From NCBI RefSeq assembly GCF_013368755.1, contig NC_049563.1:4960001-5024000 (forward strand): a stretch of 64,000 bases of DNA, read 5' to 3'. The notes under the pieces were generated by a model that was not told the DNA's origin, searched no databases, and saw nothing but the letters and a program-made list of their open reading frames with translations. The position numbers and the translations under genes were made by a program. Numbering within the stretch: position 1 is the first letter of the stretch; each line of letters begins with the position of its first letter. The DNA comes from Talaromyces rugulosus (taxonomy: Eukaryota; Ascomycota; Eurotiomycetes; Eurotiales; Trichocomaceae). This document shows positions 50,699-60,896 of this stretch, piece by piece.

Positions 50699-52123
50699 TT
50701 ATAAATTCACCGAAGCCGACCAGATCTCCTCTGCCGACACAAACCCCACAATCTTATCCTCGTCCATGTCATCGACTACACTAACAACAACGTCATCAGC
50801 ATTATCAAACGACGGTAACGTCATCGACGAAGCTGACTTGTTGTTGTTGTTCACGGCCTGCTCAATCCACATCCTCACATCGTCAACCGAACTCGACGCG
50901 CGAACGGGCAGCCACTGCTCAGCAGGGATGGATGCCGGTTCAGCAAGTTCGCAGAGCGGGGTGTCGATGTTGATGTTTACATCTCGTGATGTGTTATTAG
51001 AAGTAGTATTGGTGACCAGCGAGCGGACGCGCCGTGGAGGAATGATCTCGGTAGGAGAAAGCCTCACCCATGATTTTGCGGGGGGATGTTGGATTGCGGT
51101 GAGGAGGATGTCGAGAAGGCGAACGGAGGAAGGGATTTGGTTGTTATTATTATTGCTGCTGCTGCTGCTGCTGCTACCAGCAGAGACTGTGGGAATCGCG
51201 TCGACAGGGACGAGAAAGTCGGATATGGTTGGTGTGTCTTTTTGGGCAGGCTCATCGAGACTGAGTTTTGTGGGAGCGTCGAGGGATGGCAGACTGGGTG
51301 AAGTCACGTTTGTCGAGGGACATGATAATGACAACGACAAAGACGAAGAAGTCGAAGACTTTGGTGTTGATATAGCCGACCCTGCGGCAGCAGCAGCAGC
51401 GACGGCAGCACCAATGGCTCCCCCCGGATGAAACCCCTTAAACACCTCCGAAGGTCCCTGGCCCGGCAAAGTGTGTAGATTCCGCGCTGTAGCGAGAGCG
51501 AGAGCGTCACCTAGAGCCAGAGCCACAGTGGTCGAGCTGGTGGGCGCGGACAGGCCAAACGAGGTTTCTTCGTCAATGTGCAACGGCGCTGGCAGTAGCA
51601 TGGTCATGTCCGGCGTATTGTACGACAGCAGCGGACATGACGCAGGATGCGAGTGCGCTGTGATGGCGATGACAGCCACAGTGCGAGGGATATGAGGCAG
51701 CATCAGGAGTAGTTCGGCGGTGCGGCCGGAGAAGGATATCAACAGGAGGGTATCAATCTGGATGCCATTGTCAGTTACTTCAACATAAATCTTCATCTTC
51801 GGGAAACGAACAGCCCTGATCACGCCCAAATCTCCATGCAGCGCCTCCGTCGGATGCAAAAACACGCTGTGTATGCCCACGCTATTCATCGTCGCCTCGA
51901 GCTTGCGTCCAATCTTGCCGCTCTTCCCGACGCCGCAAATCACCAGTTTGCCGCCTCGCTTGATGGTTTGTACCAGCTGGTGCACGGCGCGCTCGAGATC
52001 GCGCTGTGCCTGCGCATCGCTGCGGTACAGGCTTTCAAGGTGACTCAAGGCATCTCGTTCGGTGGCGATTACGTGGAGAGCGGTGCCGAGGGTGTCGGCC
52101 GGGTCGTAGAACGCCATCGCCAT
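50699..52123 (-). CDS. SIS-domain sugar-phosphate isomerase-like protein (KdsD/GutQ-like)
   Basis: Exons on the minus strand: 51812-52123 and 50699-51757, giving 456 aa. The SIS fold is clear: GGKLVICGVGKSGKIGRKLE, ATMNSVGIHSVFLHPTEALH, LLLISFSGRTAELL and LALGDALALATARN, ending in GFHPGGAIGA. These match bacterial arabinose-5-phosphate isomerases (KdsD, KpsF, GutQ). Fungi make no KDO lipopolysaccharide, so the substrate is unknown. The C-terminal half replaces the bacterial CBS pair with Ala-, Ser- and Asn-rich low complexity (seven Ser then five Asn, from a GCT/GTT repeat near 51142-51175), followed by a weakly CBS-like end (DKIVGFVSAEEIW). The 54-nt intron (51758-51811) is a multiple of three and stop-free; I remove it because GVIRAIDTLLLISFSGR then matches the family. 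It has a GTTCGT donor and a TAACTGAC branch. Confidence 0.82.
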   Translation of the reverse strand: MAMAFYDPADTLGTALHVIATERDALSHLESLYRSDAQAQRDLERAVHQLVQTIKRGGKLVICGVGKSGKIGRKLEATMNSVGIHSVFLHPTEALHGDLGVIRAVRFPKMKIYVEVTDNGIQIDTLLLISFSGRTAELLLMLPHIPRTVAVIAITAHSHPASCPLLSYNTPDMTMLLPAPLHIDEETSFGLSAPTSSTTVALALGDALALATARNLHTLPGQGPSEVFKGFHPGGAIGAAVAAAAAAGSAISTPKSSTSSSLSLSLSCPSTNVTSPSLPSLDAPTKLSLDEPAQKDTPTISDFLVPVDAIPTVSAGSSSSSSSNNNNNQIPSSVRLLDILLTAIQHPPAKSWVRLSPTEIIPPRRVRSLVTNTTSNNTSRDVNINIDTPLCELAEPASIPAEQWLPVRASSSVDDVRMWIEQAVNNNNKSASSMTLPSFDNADDVVVSVVDDMDEDKIVGFVSAEEIWSASVNL

Positions 52124-52968
52124 CTTATCTCTTCGCTCGGCGGGGAGAAGAAGAGGGAAAAACAAAGAGAAAAAAATTGATAAAGGGCAAAAAACACGTC
52201 GAGGCTAGTCTATCTTCCCAGTAAGCTTATTGATGCCCGGATCGGATCCATAGCCAGAATAAATCACCTGCTAGAAGGAGGGGCTCGTCGATGCACCGCT
52301 GCGATAACGAGTTCTGGCCATGCTGATAAAAATAAATAAGATATTCCTTCTTCCTTCAAGACTCGCTATTTGTCAGTCGGTAGCAATGAAACCGACAGAA
52401 CGTTGTGGACCAGCTAAGATCCACAGCCACACAGCAGCAAGCACACTGCACACTGGGATTATTTCGTGCAGTAAGATCAAGATCCTGTTGCTTCCAGCAC
52501 ATGGAGGGGGAGGAAAGGGAACAAATCGGAAGCGGGACGACGCCCAGCGGGGTTCGCGCTGATGAAACCTTTCTGGAGAATCGCACCATCGCGGCGTAGT
52601 ATATTATTATTGTTGGTAGTTTAGTCATAGATTCGGACTAGTTAATAGTGTTATCGTTACATGTGTAATAGTTATTAATGTTATGTCTGCCTGCCTCTGC
52701 ACCTGCATGCAGTAGCCGGGATCGGAATCAATCAATCAGCCATCTTTATTATTGTCTCCGCATAACCCCGCCATTCAATGCGTGTATAATTATATGCATG
52801 AACAATATGTCGATGTGGTGAAGAATATTTCTTCCATCGAGATAATCTTTAGTGGTGTAACTCTACAGACCATCTTTCAATGTTGTGTGTAGGATACGCT
52901 TGCTCGGACGACTCGGATAAATGGACTCTATAATACATAACTAATACATCTCTAATAATATTGTACAC
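52124..52968. other. Intergenic: SIS upstream / coq5 3' flank
   Basis: About 850 nt; no credible ORF. It contains AT-rich stretches and a CAATCAATCA run near 52730. Confidence 0.55.
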
Positions 52969-53992
52969 TCAAGCAGACACTGGCTTCACCCCCTTGTGGA
53001 TAGCCGCAATACCACAAGACAGGTTCTCGTAGCCCTGGCCGGGGATCATAAACCCGGCCTTGCGGATCATGTCCCTAAACTCCTGCTGGCTGGGGAAGCG
53101 CTCGATGCTTTCAACCAGATACTGATAGCTCGCCCGGTCCCCTGCCACAACCTGCCCAATCAGCGGGATCGCGCTGAAGCTCCATCGCTTATACACCTCG
53201 TTGAACAGCGTGTTGTCGACCTTGCTAAACTCCAAACAGGCAAACACGCCGCCGGGCTTGAGCACGCGAAACGCTTCATAAAGTGCTGCTTGCTTGTCCG
53301 TGAAGTTCCGGATGCCAAACGATACCGTGTATAGGTCGATGGAGTTGTCCGGGATCGAGGGCATCTCCTGGGCATTGGCCTCCATAAAGGAAAGGCGCTT
53401 GGTATTGTAGTATGGCGTGTCGATGCTTCGTTTGCGGCCCTCGGTCAGCATGTCGGCATTGATGTCCGCAACAGTAACGCGTGTCTCGCGATCGTTGTTG
53501 ATGTTCGTCGCATGGTCCAGCATTCGGAAGGCAATGTCGCCAGAGCCGCCAGCAATATCAAGAATATTCCACCCTTTGCCCGACGATTCCGCACCGCGAG
53601 ACGCCAATGGCGAGCCCGGGTTGAGCGAGCGCACAAAGTGGTCTTTCCAGAGTCGATGAATCCCAAGCGACATCAGGTCGTTCATTGTGTCGTACGAGCT
53701 TGCAACCGAACTGAACACTGCGCCAACTGTAGTCATTGAATCGAATCGTCAGCATCCCAGTTCTTTATAATTTCCATAATATCAAATAAAAAAACAAACC
53801 CTTGGACTCCTTCTCTCCCTCCGGAACCGACTCAAACCCAAAATGCGTCATCCGCGCGTTCTCCTCGGCCTTACTCGCAGGAGACTGCGCCGCGCGCAGG
53901 GAGCACGAGAAGCAGCGATACGGCGCTGTCGAGAGCACATTGCGACGTTTTGCGCTGTAGTGCAGACTTCTCCATAATGACTTGGAAGCCAT
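52969..53992 (-). CDS. coq5: Ubiquinone biosynthesis C-methyltransferase COQ5
   Basis: UbiE/COQ5 C-methylation of the benzoquinol ring in ubiquinone synthesis, mitochondrial matrix side of the inner membrane. Exons on the minus strand: 53800-53992 and 52969-53726, giving 316 aa. The N-terminus (MASKSLWRSLHYSAKRRNVL) is a basic amphipathic mitochondrial presequence. Then follow THFGFESVPEGEKESKVGAV and FSSVASSYDTMNDLMSLGIH, both typical of the family. SAM motif I is WNILDIAGGSGDIAFRML, with RVTVADINADML, LYTVSFGIRNFTD (UbiE signature 2) and LVESIERFPSQQEF. The intron has a GTTTGT donor, a TGCTGAC branch and a CTACAG acceptor; ESK/VGAVFSS is restored across it. Confidence 0.95.
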
Positions 53993-54318
53993 TGTGCTCT
54001 GTTAGATCGTTCAAGATATGGGGACAAAAAAAGGTTTGGTGTAGATGGAGGAAGCTGTAGCTCGGCCAGAAATAATTAGCTCCACCGTTTTCTGCCGAAG
54101 GCGGCAAGATACAGCAGATACAAACATTATTGCGGAACGAAGTGACGCGGTTATATCAATTGATATTATTTTTTTATCCAATACAGTTGTAATAGTCAAA
54201 TCGTTTGATTTGATGGGGATGAACAAGTTTAGAGGCCGCATCTCTCGGCATGTTAGCTGCTAACCACAAAGCTTTCGTCCTTATTATCCAACAGCATCCA
54301 CCACGAGCGTCATATTTC
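53993..54318. other. Intergenic: coq5 upstream region
   Basis: 326 nt between two minus-strand genes. No feature recognised. Confidence 0.6.
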
Positions 54319-55230
54319 TCAATGCTTTCTAGCTTTCTTTTTCCCCCTAATGACTTCAGCGTCATCAATTGCATCCCAAATAGGCCCAGCAACTCGATGT
54401 AGTAGTGCGTCGGCTGTAATGACCAAGTCCCCCTCACCTTCTCCAGGTTGATCTAACAGCATGGTCGCAAAGGGAATCGTCAAATCCCCGCCGGTAATGG
54501 TAGAGTTTGCACCACCTTGTCCTCTTTTGATTGTAATCCTGTGGTTGATGCGAGGGATTGGTAGGTGACCAATTGGTCTTGTGAAAATACGTCTCCCTCT
54601 AGACGAGACTGCGAGCTGGCGTGGTAAAATAGACAATGCTGGAACCCGCGATATTATTTCAATATTCCCAGTGCCCTGCTTGATATCAAGCGTGATTGTT
54701 TGTCGCACTTGTCCCTGGGATGCATTGATCCACCAGATACTGTCTTTCTCCAGCTTCGCCCTTGATTCCGAATAATCGATTTCTACCGCCACGGTGGGCC
54801 ACTCTCTTCTTTGCCGGGCTGGTTTGTATGAGCGGTCTGCTTGCTTCTGTCGATCAGGGCCATCGACGCGGGTGGCTCCGCATAATGAAATTCTTCGCTC
54901 TAATTTCATCTGAGAAGCAAGCTGCATAATCGCGGCTCCGAGACGCGCGGCGGCTTCCTCGTGAGGCAAGCTGCGCATTTTGACTATCAGGAGCTGCAAA
55001 GATGGCGAATAGTCAGCAAGCCCCGGCAATTGCTCGTCGAGCTCGTCGAATAATTCTGCAGCTATGTCTGTAACGACAACAAAGGAATCCCCGATTGAAT
55101 CTGGAGTGGGAAGAGTCTCCAGGTCGCGGTAGTCATGATCGCAGTAGACCGGGGTGTCTGGAGGAAGGTGCGCGAGAAACATTTCTCTCTCGCGGTTCTT
55201 TGAACCAGCGCTTTCCTGATCATGTGACAT
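54319..55230 (-). CDS. Uncharacterised protein with possible PD-(D/E)XK-like core
   Basis: Single exon, 303 aa. The ATG at 55230 (MSHDQESAGSKNRERE) is preferred over upstream in-frame methionines because the preceding residues lack character. The N-terminal half is acidic and helical. The middle reads RSYKPARQRREWPTVAVEI, DYSESRAKLEKDSIWWINAS and QGQVRQTITLDI. The pattern (Asp-x-Ser-Tyr-x-Pro, then a strand ending Val-Glu-Ile, then YSES, D-x-x-W-W, and a further strand) recalls fungal proteins related to Uma2-like PD-(D/E)XK nuclease folds, which often surround mobile elements. This is similarity by eye; nuclease activity is not shown. The C-terminus has basic residues (RGKKKARKH), possibly a nuclear localisation signal. 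No signal peptide or membrane segment. Confidence 0.6.
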   Translation of the reverse strand: MSHDQESAGSKNREREMFLAHLPPDTPVYCDHDYRDLETLPTPDSIGDSFVVVTDIAAELFDELDEQLPGLADYSPSLQLLIVKMRSLPHEEAAARLGAAIMQLASQMKLERRISLCGATRVDGPDRQKQADRSYKPARQRREWPTVAVEIDYSESRAKLEKDSIWWINASQGQVRQTITLDIKQGTGNIEIISRVPALSILPRQLAVSSRGRRIFTRPIGHLPIPRINHRITIKRGQGGANSTITGGDLTIPFATMLLDQPGEGEGDLVITADALLHRVAGPIWDAIDDAEVIRGKKKARKH

Positions 55231-55755
55231 TTTTAGGGGTAAATTGTGTGTGATTTTTTGAGCTGTTAGAATAATGGATTGTAGATAGTAGATACTCGAG
55301 ATGACACACTCTGTTCTCTGGGCCATTGGCGTCAGCAAATGTAATGCTTGGTTTCTGTATTTACTTGTTCAACCAAGCCTATAAGTTGAAATGGTTTATT
55401 TAGCGTTTATGGCATATTCAATATCAATAAGTTTTGCTAATATATCATAACTTTTATATCGAAGCCCTATTTCATCTACTATACAGGCCGTACACAGTTG
55501 TTGGATGACAATGCTTATTTTTACTAGTATTGGCTGGAACGGGTAGCTCAGGCGGACGACGGAGACCACCTGCGCACCCCATTAAAGTTGAAAAGTGGGT
55601 CATACTTTTTGTTATATTTATTATTATCAGCATTCAACCTTTACAAAGTAAGTTCTTGATATTATTGAAAATCACAATTTGCTCAAAACTCCTGCCACTC
55701 CGATACCCATCAAAATAACATCCCTCATTAAAACTTGCACCTTCATTGATCATCA
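55231..55755. other. Intergenic
   Basis: 525 nt. A stretch at 55540-55580 with GGGTAGCTCAGGCGG superficially resembles a tRNA D-arm, but no acceptor or T-arm partners exist. Confidence 0.55.
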
Positions 55756-57623
55756 TCACTGCACCTCACGCTTGGTAAAGGATACATTCAGGTCACCAGG
55801 GCACCACAAAAAGTGGTTCGTCGACTTGCCCTCAAAACCACTACCGTCTTCGCTCTCGCCGAAGCTGATGTCGAATGTGGTGACTAGGCGGGCAACCGTG
55901 CTGCGAAGATTCATCATGGCAAGGGGGCGACCGATACAACCATAAGCTCCTAGAAAGAATGAGAACGCGATCTTACATTTGGCGGGGGGGAAAAGAGTAC
56001 TCACCATATAAGAAAGGCGCAAAGGCGCTCTTCTCTTTAACAAGCTCTGCGCGTGAATACCAGCGTTCGGGAATGAATTCTTCTGGGTTCTCATAAATTG
56101 CCGAACCTATATCAATCATAAGCAAGGAGCCCAACAAAAGAAAAAAAAAAAATGGAGTGAATATTCTTACTCCTTCCTAGCACATATTGTGGACAGAACA
56201 CGCTGGTATTTCCAGGAACGAATACATCATCGATCATAAGTCCCTCTGGGGGCGTCTTGCGCAGGATTATGGCCGGCACTGGAGGATGCAACCGCAGCGC
56301 CTCATAGATCACGCCGTTCAGGTGGTCGATATGCGCAATTTTCTCACTCGGCACATCTCCGGAGGGATCGGTCATGAATGGCGCAACCAGCTGTCGGATT
56401 TGCTCAAGCTGTTCTGGGTGAGAGCAGAGCTGGTATATGATGCTGGACAAGGTCGTTGCCGTGGTGTCTCTGAGAGAATATGTTAGTTGATCATCTTCAA
56501 AACAGTGACTTGGGATTCGGATGCTTGCCCTCCAGCAGCCATGATCAACTGGGACTCGCCAACAAGCAAGTTCAAGTCTTCTGGAGACGGTTGCTTTCCA
56601 GCCAAAGGTCTCAAAAGTGTAGATGTGATATCGGGAATTTCGGGTTTTGTCTAGGAGATGTCAATTACCGCCATTGCCATTGTTTCCGGAAAAGAAAAAA
56701 AAGACTGAGCTTACCTGTATCCGATGGAGCATCCTGCCACGGCAAAAGTCCAAGAACCGGAACCAGTCCTTGGTCGCGCCTGGAATACACTGAGCCAGGC
56801 GGAACAGCCATGTGGGCAGCGAATACGCCAGTGGCGCGAAACCCTCCGCTAACAGCTGAACAGCCCAGTGATTGCTGTTATTCTCAAGCATATCAAACGA
56901 CTGACCAAAAGCAAGATCTCCCACAACGTCGAACGAGTAATTGTTGAACCACTGAGTAACGTTGATCGGTTTCCCCTTGGTTTCGGCGAATGCTGCGATC
57001 AGCTCATCTCGATACCGGCGAATACGTTTCTCGTAACCACGAAGAGCGCTGTCGCCAAAGGCTGAACTCCAGACTCGACGTCGGTTGTCGTGGGCTTGTC
57101 GGTCTCGGAAACTGTGTAGCGACCGAAGTGGCTCGGTGGCGTCATAGGCATCTCCCTTGATACAAGGGCTTCCAGCGCCATAGATGGCCGTCACACCCTT
57201 GGGGTGGATGATTGACAAGTCAGACGAGCCCACGCGAACAAAGTCTCCGTACTTTTCGTGGAGGCGCCGATACTGCACTGCGCTGTCGGCGTTGCGAAAG
57301 CCAACCGACAAGAAAAGCCCAGAGATTCGAGATCCCAACGGACCAGGGAATTTGTTCAAAGGGTGCAAGAACTGGCGGTACACGAGAAGGCTTGAATAGA
57401 GACCGGCCACGAAGTAGAAACCCAAGCTGCCGACGATTCGAACGGCCTGCGACAACTCCAGGCCGTGACGGAACAGCAACAGCCCTGTGGCAGCAATGGA
57501 AGCAAGCGCAAAGGCCAGTGGGTAATGCTGCGGGTGAAGGTGGTGTTCTCCTCGATTGAAGTACAAAAGGTGTGTGACAACACCAACGCCAAAGGCGAGG
57601 GTGCTCTCGGTTGCTGGCAGCAT
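55756..57623 (-). CDS. Cytochrome P450 with multi-helix N-terminus and a GC-AG intron
   Basis: Exons on the minus strand: 56715-57623, 56529-56650, 56469 down to 56171, 56106 down to 56005, and 55949 down to 55756, giving 541 aa. The N-terminus has three hydrophobic segments (residues 1-75) before FLHPLNKFPGPLGSR, an arrangement found in fungal tailoring P450s such as the tryprostatin B hydroxylase (FtmC-like) group; substrate unknown. I-helix AAGGDTTATT (A-G-x-D-T-T) forms across intron 2; ExxR is EALR; PERW is followed by YSRAEL; the heme loop is FLYGAYGCIG with the Cys ligand across intron 4. The donor of intron 2 is GCAAGC, not GT; using the next GT would insert seven residues inside the I-helix. 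The other introns are GT-AG. Otherwise intact. Confidence 0.85.
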
Positions 57624-59455
57624 GTTCAAGTACTGGAGTCCCAACCTTGAAGCGCGGTTTAGAAGGGATGGTGTTGTGAAACCTCGAGAAACCTCGAGGG
57701 CTCAGAGAGGAGTCAGAGGACAGCCTAGCGCTTTATCGTTTCCCTTTGCAAGAGAAAGGGAGGAAAGGTCCGAAAGGAGAAAGACATGCAAGGCATTAGA
57801 CCTAAAATATGCTCTCTTTTTTGGTTAAATTGTTTTGTTTTGTTTTCCTTTTTTTTTTTGTCACAGGAGGGGTATCCTGCAACTAATGGATCCCTTAGAC
57901 CTTTTCACAAAGACAACGAGTCACCTAGTGACTGGCCATGCTGTGAATTAGTCGTCATCGATCAAGTCGAATACAGTATCAATGTCCGCGATTAGCTAGT
58001 GCATCTTGCCCCCTCCATTCCATCTGGCAAACCTTACGCAGCCCTTGCGCCGATACCTCCCCAATTTGGATAGAAGTACCACTGTGTGCGCCAGCCACTG
58101 CTCGGAGTACTCTGTACCACTTGGCACAAGCCAATCTCGATTGTAACTTTTGCCAATTGAATAGTTAGGTGTGTTGTGGCTTTGTTTCCACTTCGAGACG
58201 GGCAAGATTGCATATTCTCCGACCAGGCATAACTCTGTTTCCCAACCAAGCAGCCACCGCATAACCGGTGACTGCACAGCCCAGGGTCATGCCAGGGCCG
58301 GGTTTCCCATGCATATCCCCGTCCTGAAATAAGAACAGAAAAGCCCAAAGCAGGCATGCCCCACGAGCCGTATGAGGATAAGCGCCCAAAGGGATCTCGG
58401 GACCGGCAGGCGGGCCGAGATTATTATTGGAACAAACTAGTAGATGTTCATGCAGTCGACTGCATCTCGCATATGCATCGTGCGCTTTGTATGTTTCTTT
58501 TTTTTTTGGCCACAAAAATGGGATTTGGATGGATACGAGCCGTGAACAGCACAGCAATGGTCCGCTCGATTCCGGCCGATCTGTATAGCCATGTTCTGGC
58601 CGGACAGTCGCGATTATACAAAAACACTCCATGCCGTATTATTACTGTTGTACTGTTGTTTAACTATTGTCTACTCCGTACCAAGTAACTAGTAACTAGT
58701 AACTGGCGTATTGCCAAGCGTGTGTGCCCAACGCGCCTTCCATTTCCGTGCCGGATCGCAGAAACATCCCCTCAGTCCCGCTGCGCTTATCTCGACGAAC
58801 TCTCTAAACACAACCCGAAATGTACTCGTGGTATACGCCAGTCATCTCGCTGCATGAGTGGTTGCATATCGATTGACTCGCTGGTGAGAACTCAAACACA
58901 ATGCAATGTCGATCTTGGTCGCAGAACGTGCATCTCTCTGATCATGCAACCCCGCCAGGCTCGGGACCGTCGACTCCCCAGCAGGATGGTTGTGCGTTCC
59001 TCTTCGTTTATCCGTACATCTTCGGAAGCGACATGGTTCTAATGATCCTGTGACTGTGTACTTCTTTCGTCTAAGCTAATCAATATCGCCTAGTGTATAA
59101 AGCTATCCAAAACTTCAGACCGAGTACCCCGCGCTAATGCGAACGAACACATGAGGCAATATCGATGTGTTGTCACTCGTTCGTGGAGATTATACTTCAC
59201 CGGCTTGTTCCCAACTCCGAATAACGGACATGCAAAACATACTTACGGGGCCTTCGTATTGATGCCGATCTTACATCTATCTTACGCCCGGGATACCGTG
59301 GACCAAGGGGACATGCGAATTCTCGACTGTGATCAATGTACAAAATGTTCTCCAAACGTTGATTTCTATATACTTCAACATACACTCACGTGCAGTCCTC
59401 TCGCTATATATATATATACACAGAAAAAATATCCATCGTTTCATGGATGCGGCAC
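57624..59455. other. Intergenic, long upstream region of the P450
   Basis: 1.8 kb without a credible gene. It includes T-rich runs and a TATATATATATA run at 59405-59417 near the 3' end of the neighbouring GH71 gene. Confidence 0.55.
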
Positions 59456-60896
59456 CTAAAAGCTTCCAGCCCAGACGTTGTAGTTGGTGCAGCCGTTCGA
59501 CAAGCTAGTCGACGAAGTGATAGCCGCTCCAGTACCGTTTCCGACGGTGGCACCATCGCGGATGATGCTGAAAGCGACGGCACCGGACTGTCCGTCGAAT
59601 GATTGCGAGAAGTGGTTGATGCCCTTGACACCGTCGAACTGAGTGGGCGATCCGCTTCCAATCTGGACCTGGATGGTGGCATCGTCTGTCAAAAGGGCGC
59701 TGAAGAAGACAGCATCTTGAGCAACCGTGTTCGGGTCGACCTCGGTCTGGCCTTGGTCGGGGTCGTTGCCCAAAACGCCGCAGGCGTCGCCACCGCTGGC
59801 CGGGGAGAGACGGTACCAGTATTGCATCTGGTCCTTGGTGATGTCAAAGTCGTTGCCCTTGAAGGTGGCGATGTAGTACGGCAGGAAATCACGGAAGGAA
59901 TCGTGTGGCATGTTGTCGACGTACACACCAGAACCAGTGGGCACTTCGCTGTCGCTGACAAAGGGTCCGATGTAGCTCGACTCACCAAAGTCGTTCCATG
60001 TGACGATCCTGTTGGTTATTTCGTTAGCAATGATATCCCAAGATGATGTGGAACGCTTGTTACATACTCGACAAACTGGGGGTCGACATCCTGGACCTGT
60101 TGCCATCGGTCGGCCCACAGGTCATCTCCACGCCAGATCCAATCAGTACCTCCACTGGCACTGTGGAAGAACCAAGGCGAAACTCCCATCATGTACGTCT
60201 TGGACCCAAGAGTACTAGTCCAGGCCTTGTCTCCATCATCGGTCATGTTGTTCGCTCCGGTTGGCCACATGTTCCAGCTGACTGTTTTCTCTCGTTAGAA
60301 GAGCTTCCCTTGGATGCATCTTACACCTAGACTTCAGACAACTTACAGAATCCCTGGATGTTATCCAAGTCCGCCGTAATTCCCGATGTACCGAGACTGG
60401 ACCAGTCTGGCACAAAGTAGACATCGCCAGCTCCAGATCGAATTGTTCCACCGGGAGCCCAGTCATCAATGTTGTCGGTTCCCTCGAAAGTGGAAACAAA
60501 CGGCAAGTCGCTGTAGTTCTGGTAGCAAGACGAATCCTTGTACTTGGTCAGTAGTCCGACGACCGAGTTGTCGCCAGTGGCCGGCCACGGCTGACCTCCA
60601 CCGAGGTAATCGAACGAGAAGAACAGCTTGAAGCCATTGTTGACCGACTCACAAGCCGCAAAGGCATTGGCAATCTGAGTGGGCACGTTGGTGTCCGGGT
60701 AGCCACCGTTGAGTGCGAAAGCGTCAATGCCGGCATCCGCAGCAAGCTTAATGTCTGTCTCCCACGTCGACTGTTCGTGGGCTGCCGTGTTTCCAACGAC
60801 GACGTGCGCAAAGACCAGCTTTTGCGCAGATACGCTGCTGCCGTACAATGCAGCGGCGGCGGCGGCAGATGCCAAGGATGATGAGATATACTTCAT
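59456..60896 (-). CDS. GH71 alpha-1,3-glucanase, copy B
   Basis: Second GH71 enzyme in the window, predicted secreted. Exons on the minus strand: 60347-60896, 60068-60281 and 59456-60008, giving 438 aa. Signal peptide MKYISSSLASAAAAAALYG leads to SSVSAQ. Family markers: KLVFAHVVVGNTA, GIDAFALNGGYPD, FKLFFSFDYLGGG, FSWNMWPTGANN, VSPWFFHSASGG, WNDFGESSYIGP and WYRLSPASGG. Intron 1 has GTAAGT with a CTAACG branch; intron 2 has GTATGT and AACAG and rebuilds EIVTWNDFGES. It is shorter than copy A and lacks the Ser/Thr-rich tail, ending in a Cys-containing beta region (SNGCTNYNVWAGSF). The sequences are clearly diverged, so an old duplication or separate ancestry is likely. Confidence 0.93.

Noticed and set aside
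55540..55610. Possible tRNA (GGGTAGCTCAGGCGG)
   Set aside because: No matching acceptor stem, anticodon arm or TTCGA loop could be paired.
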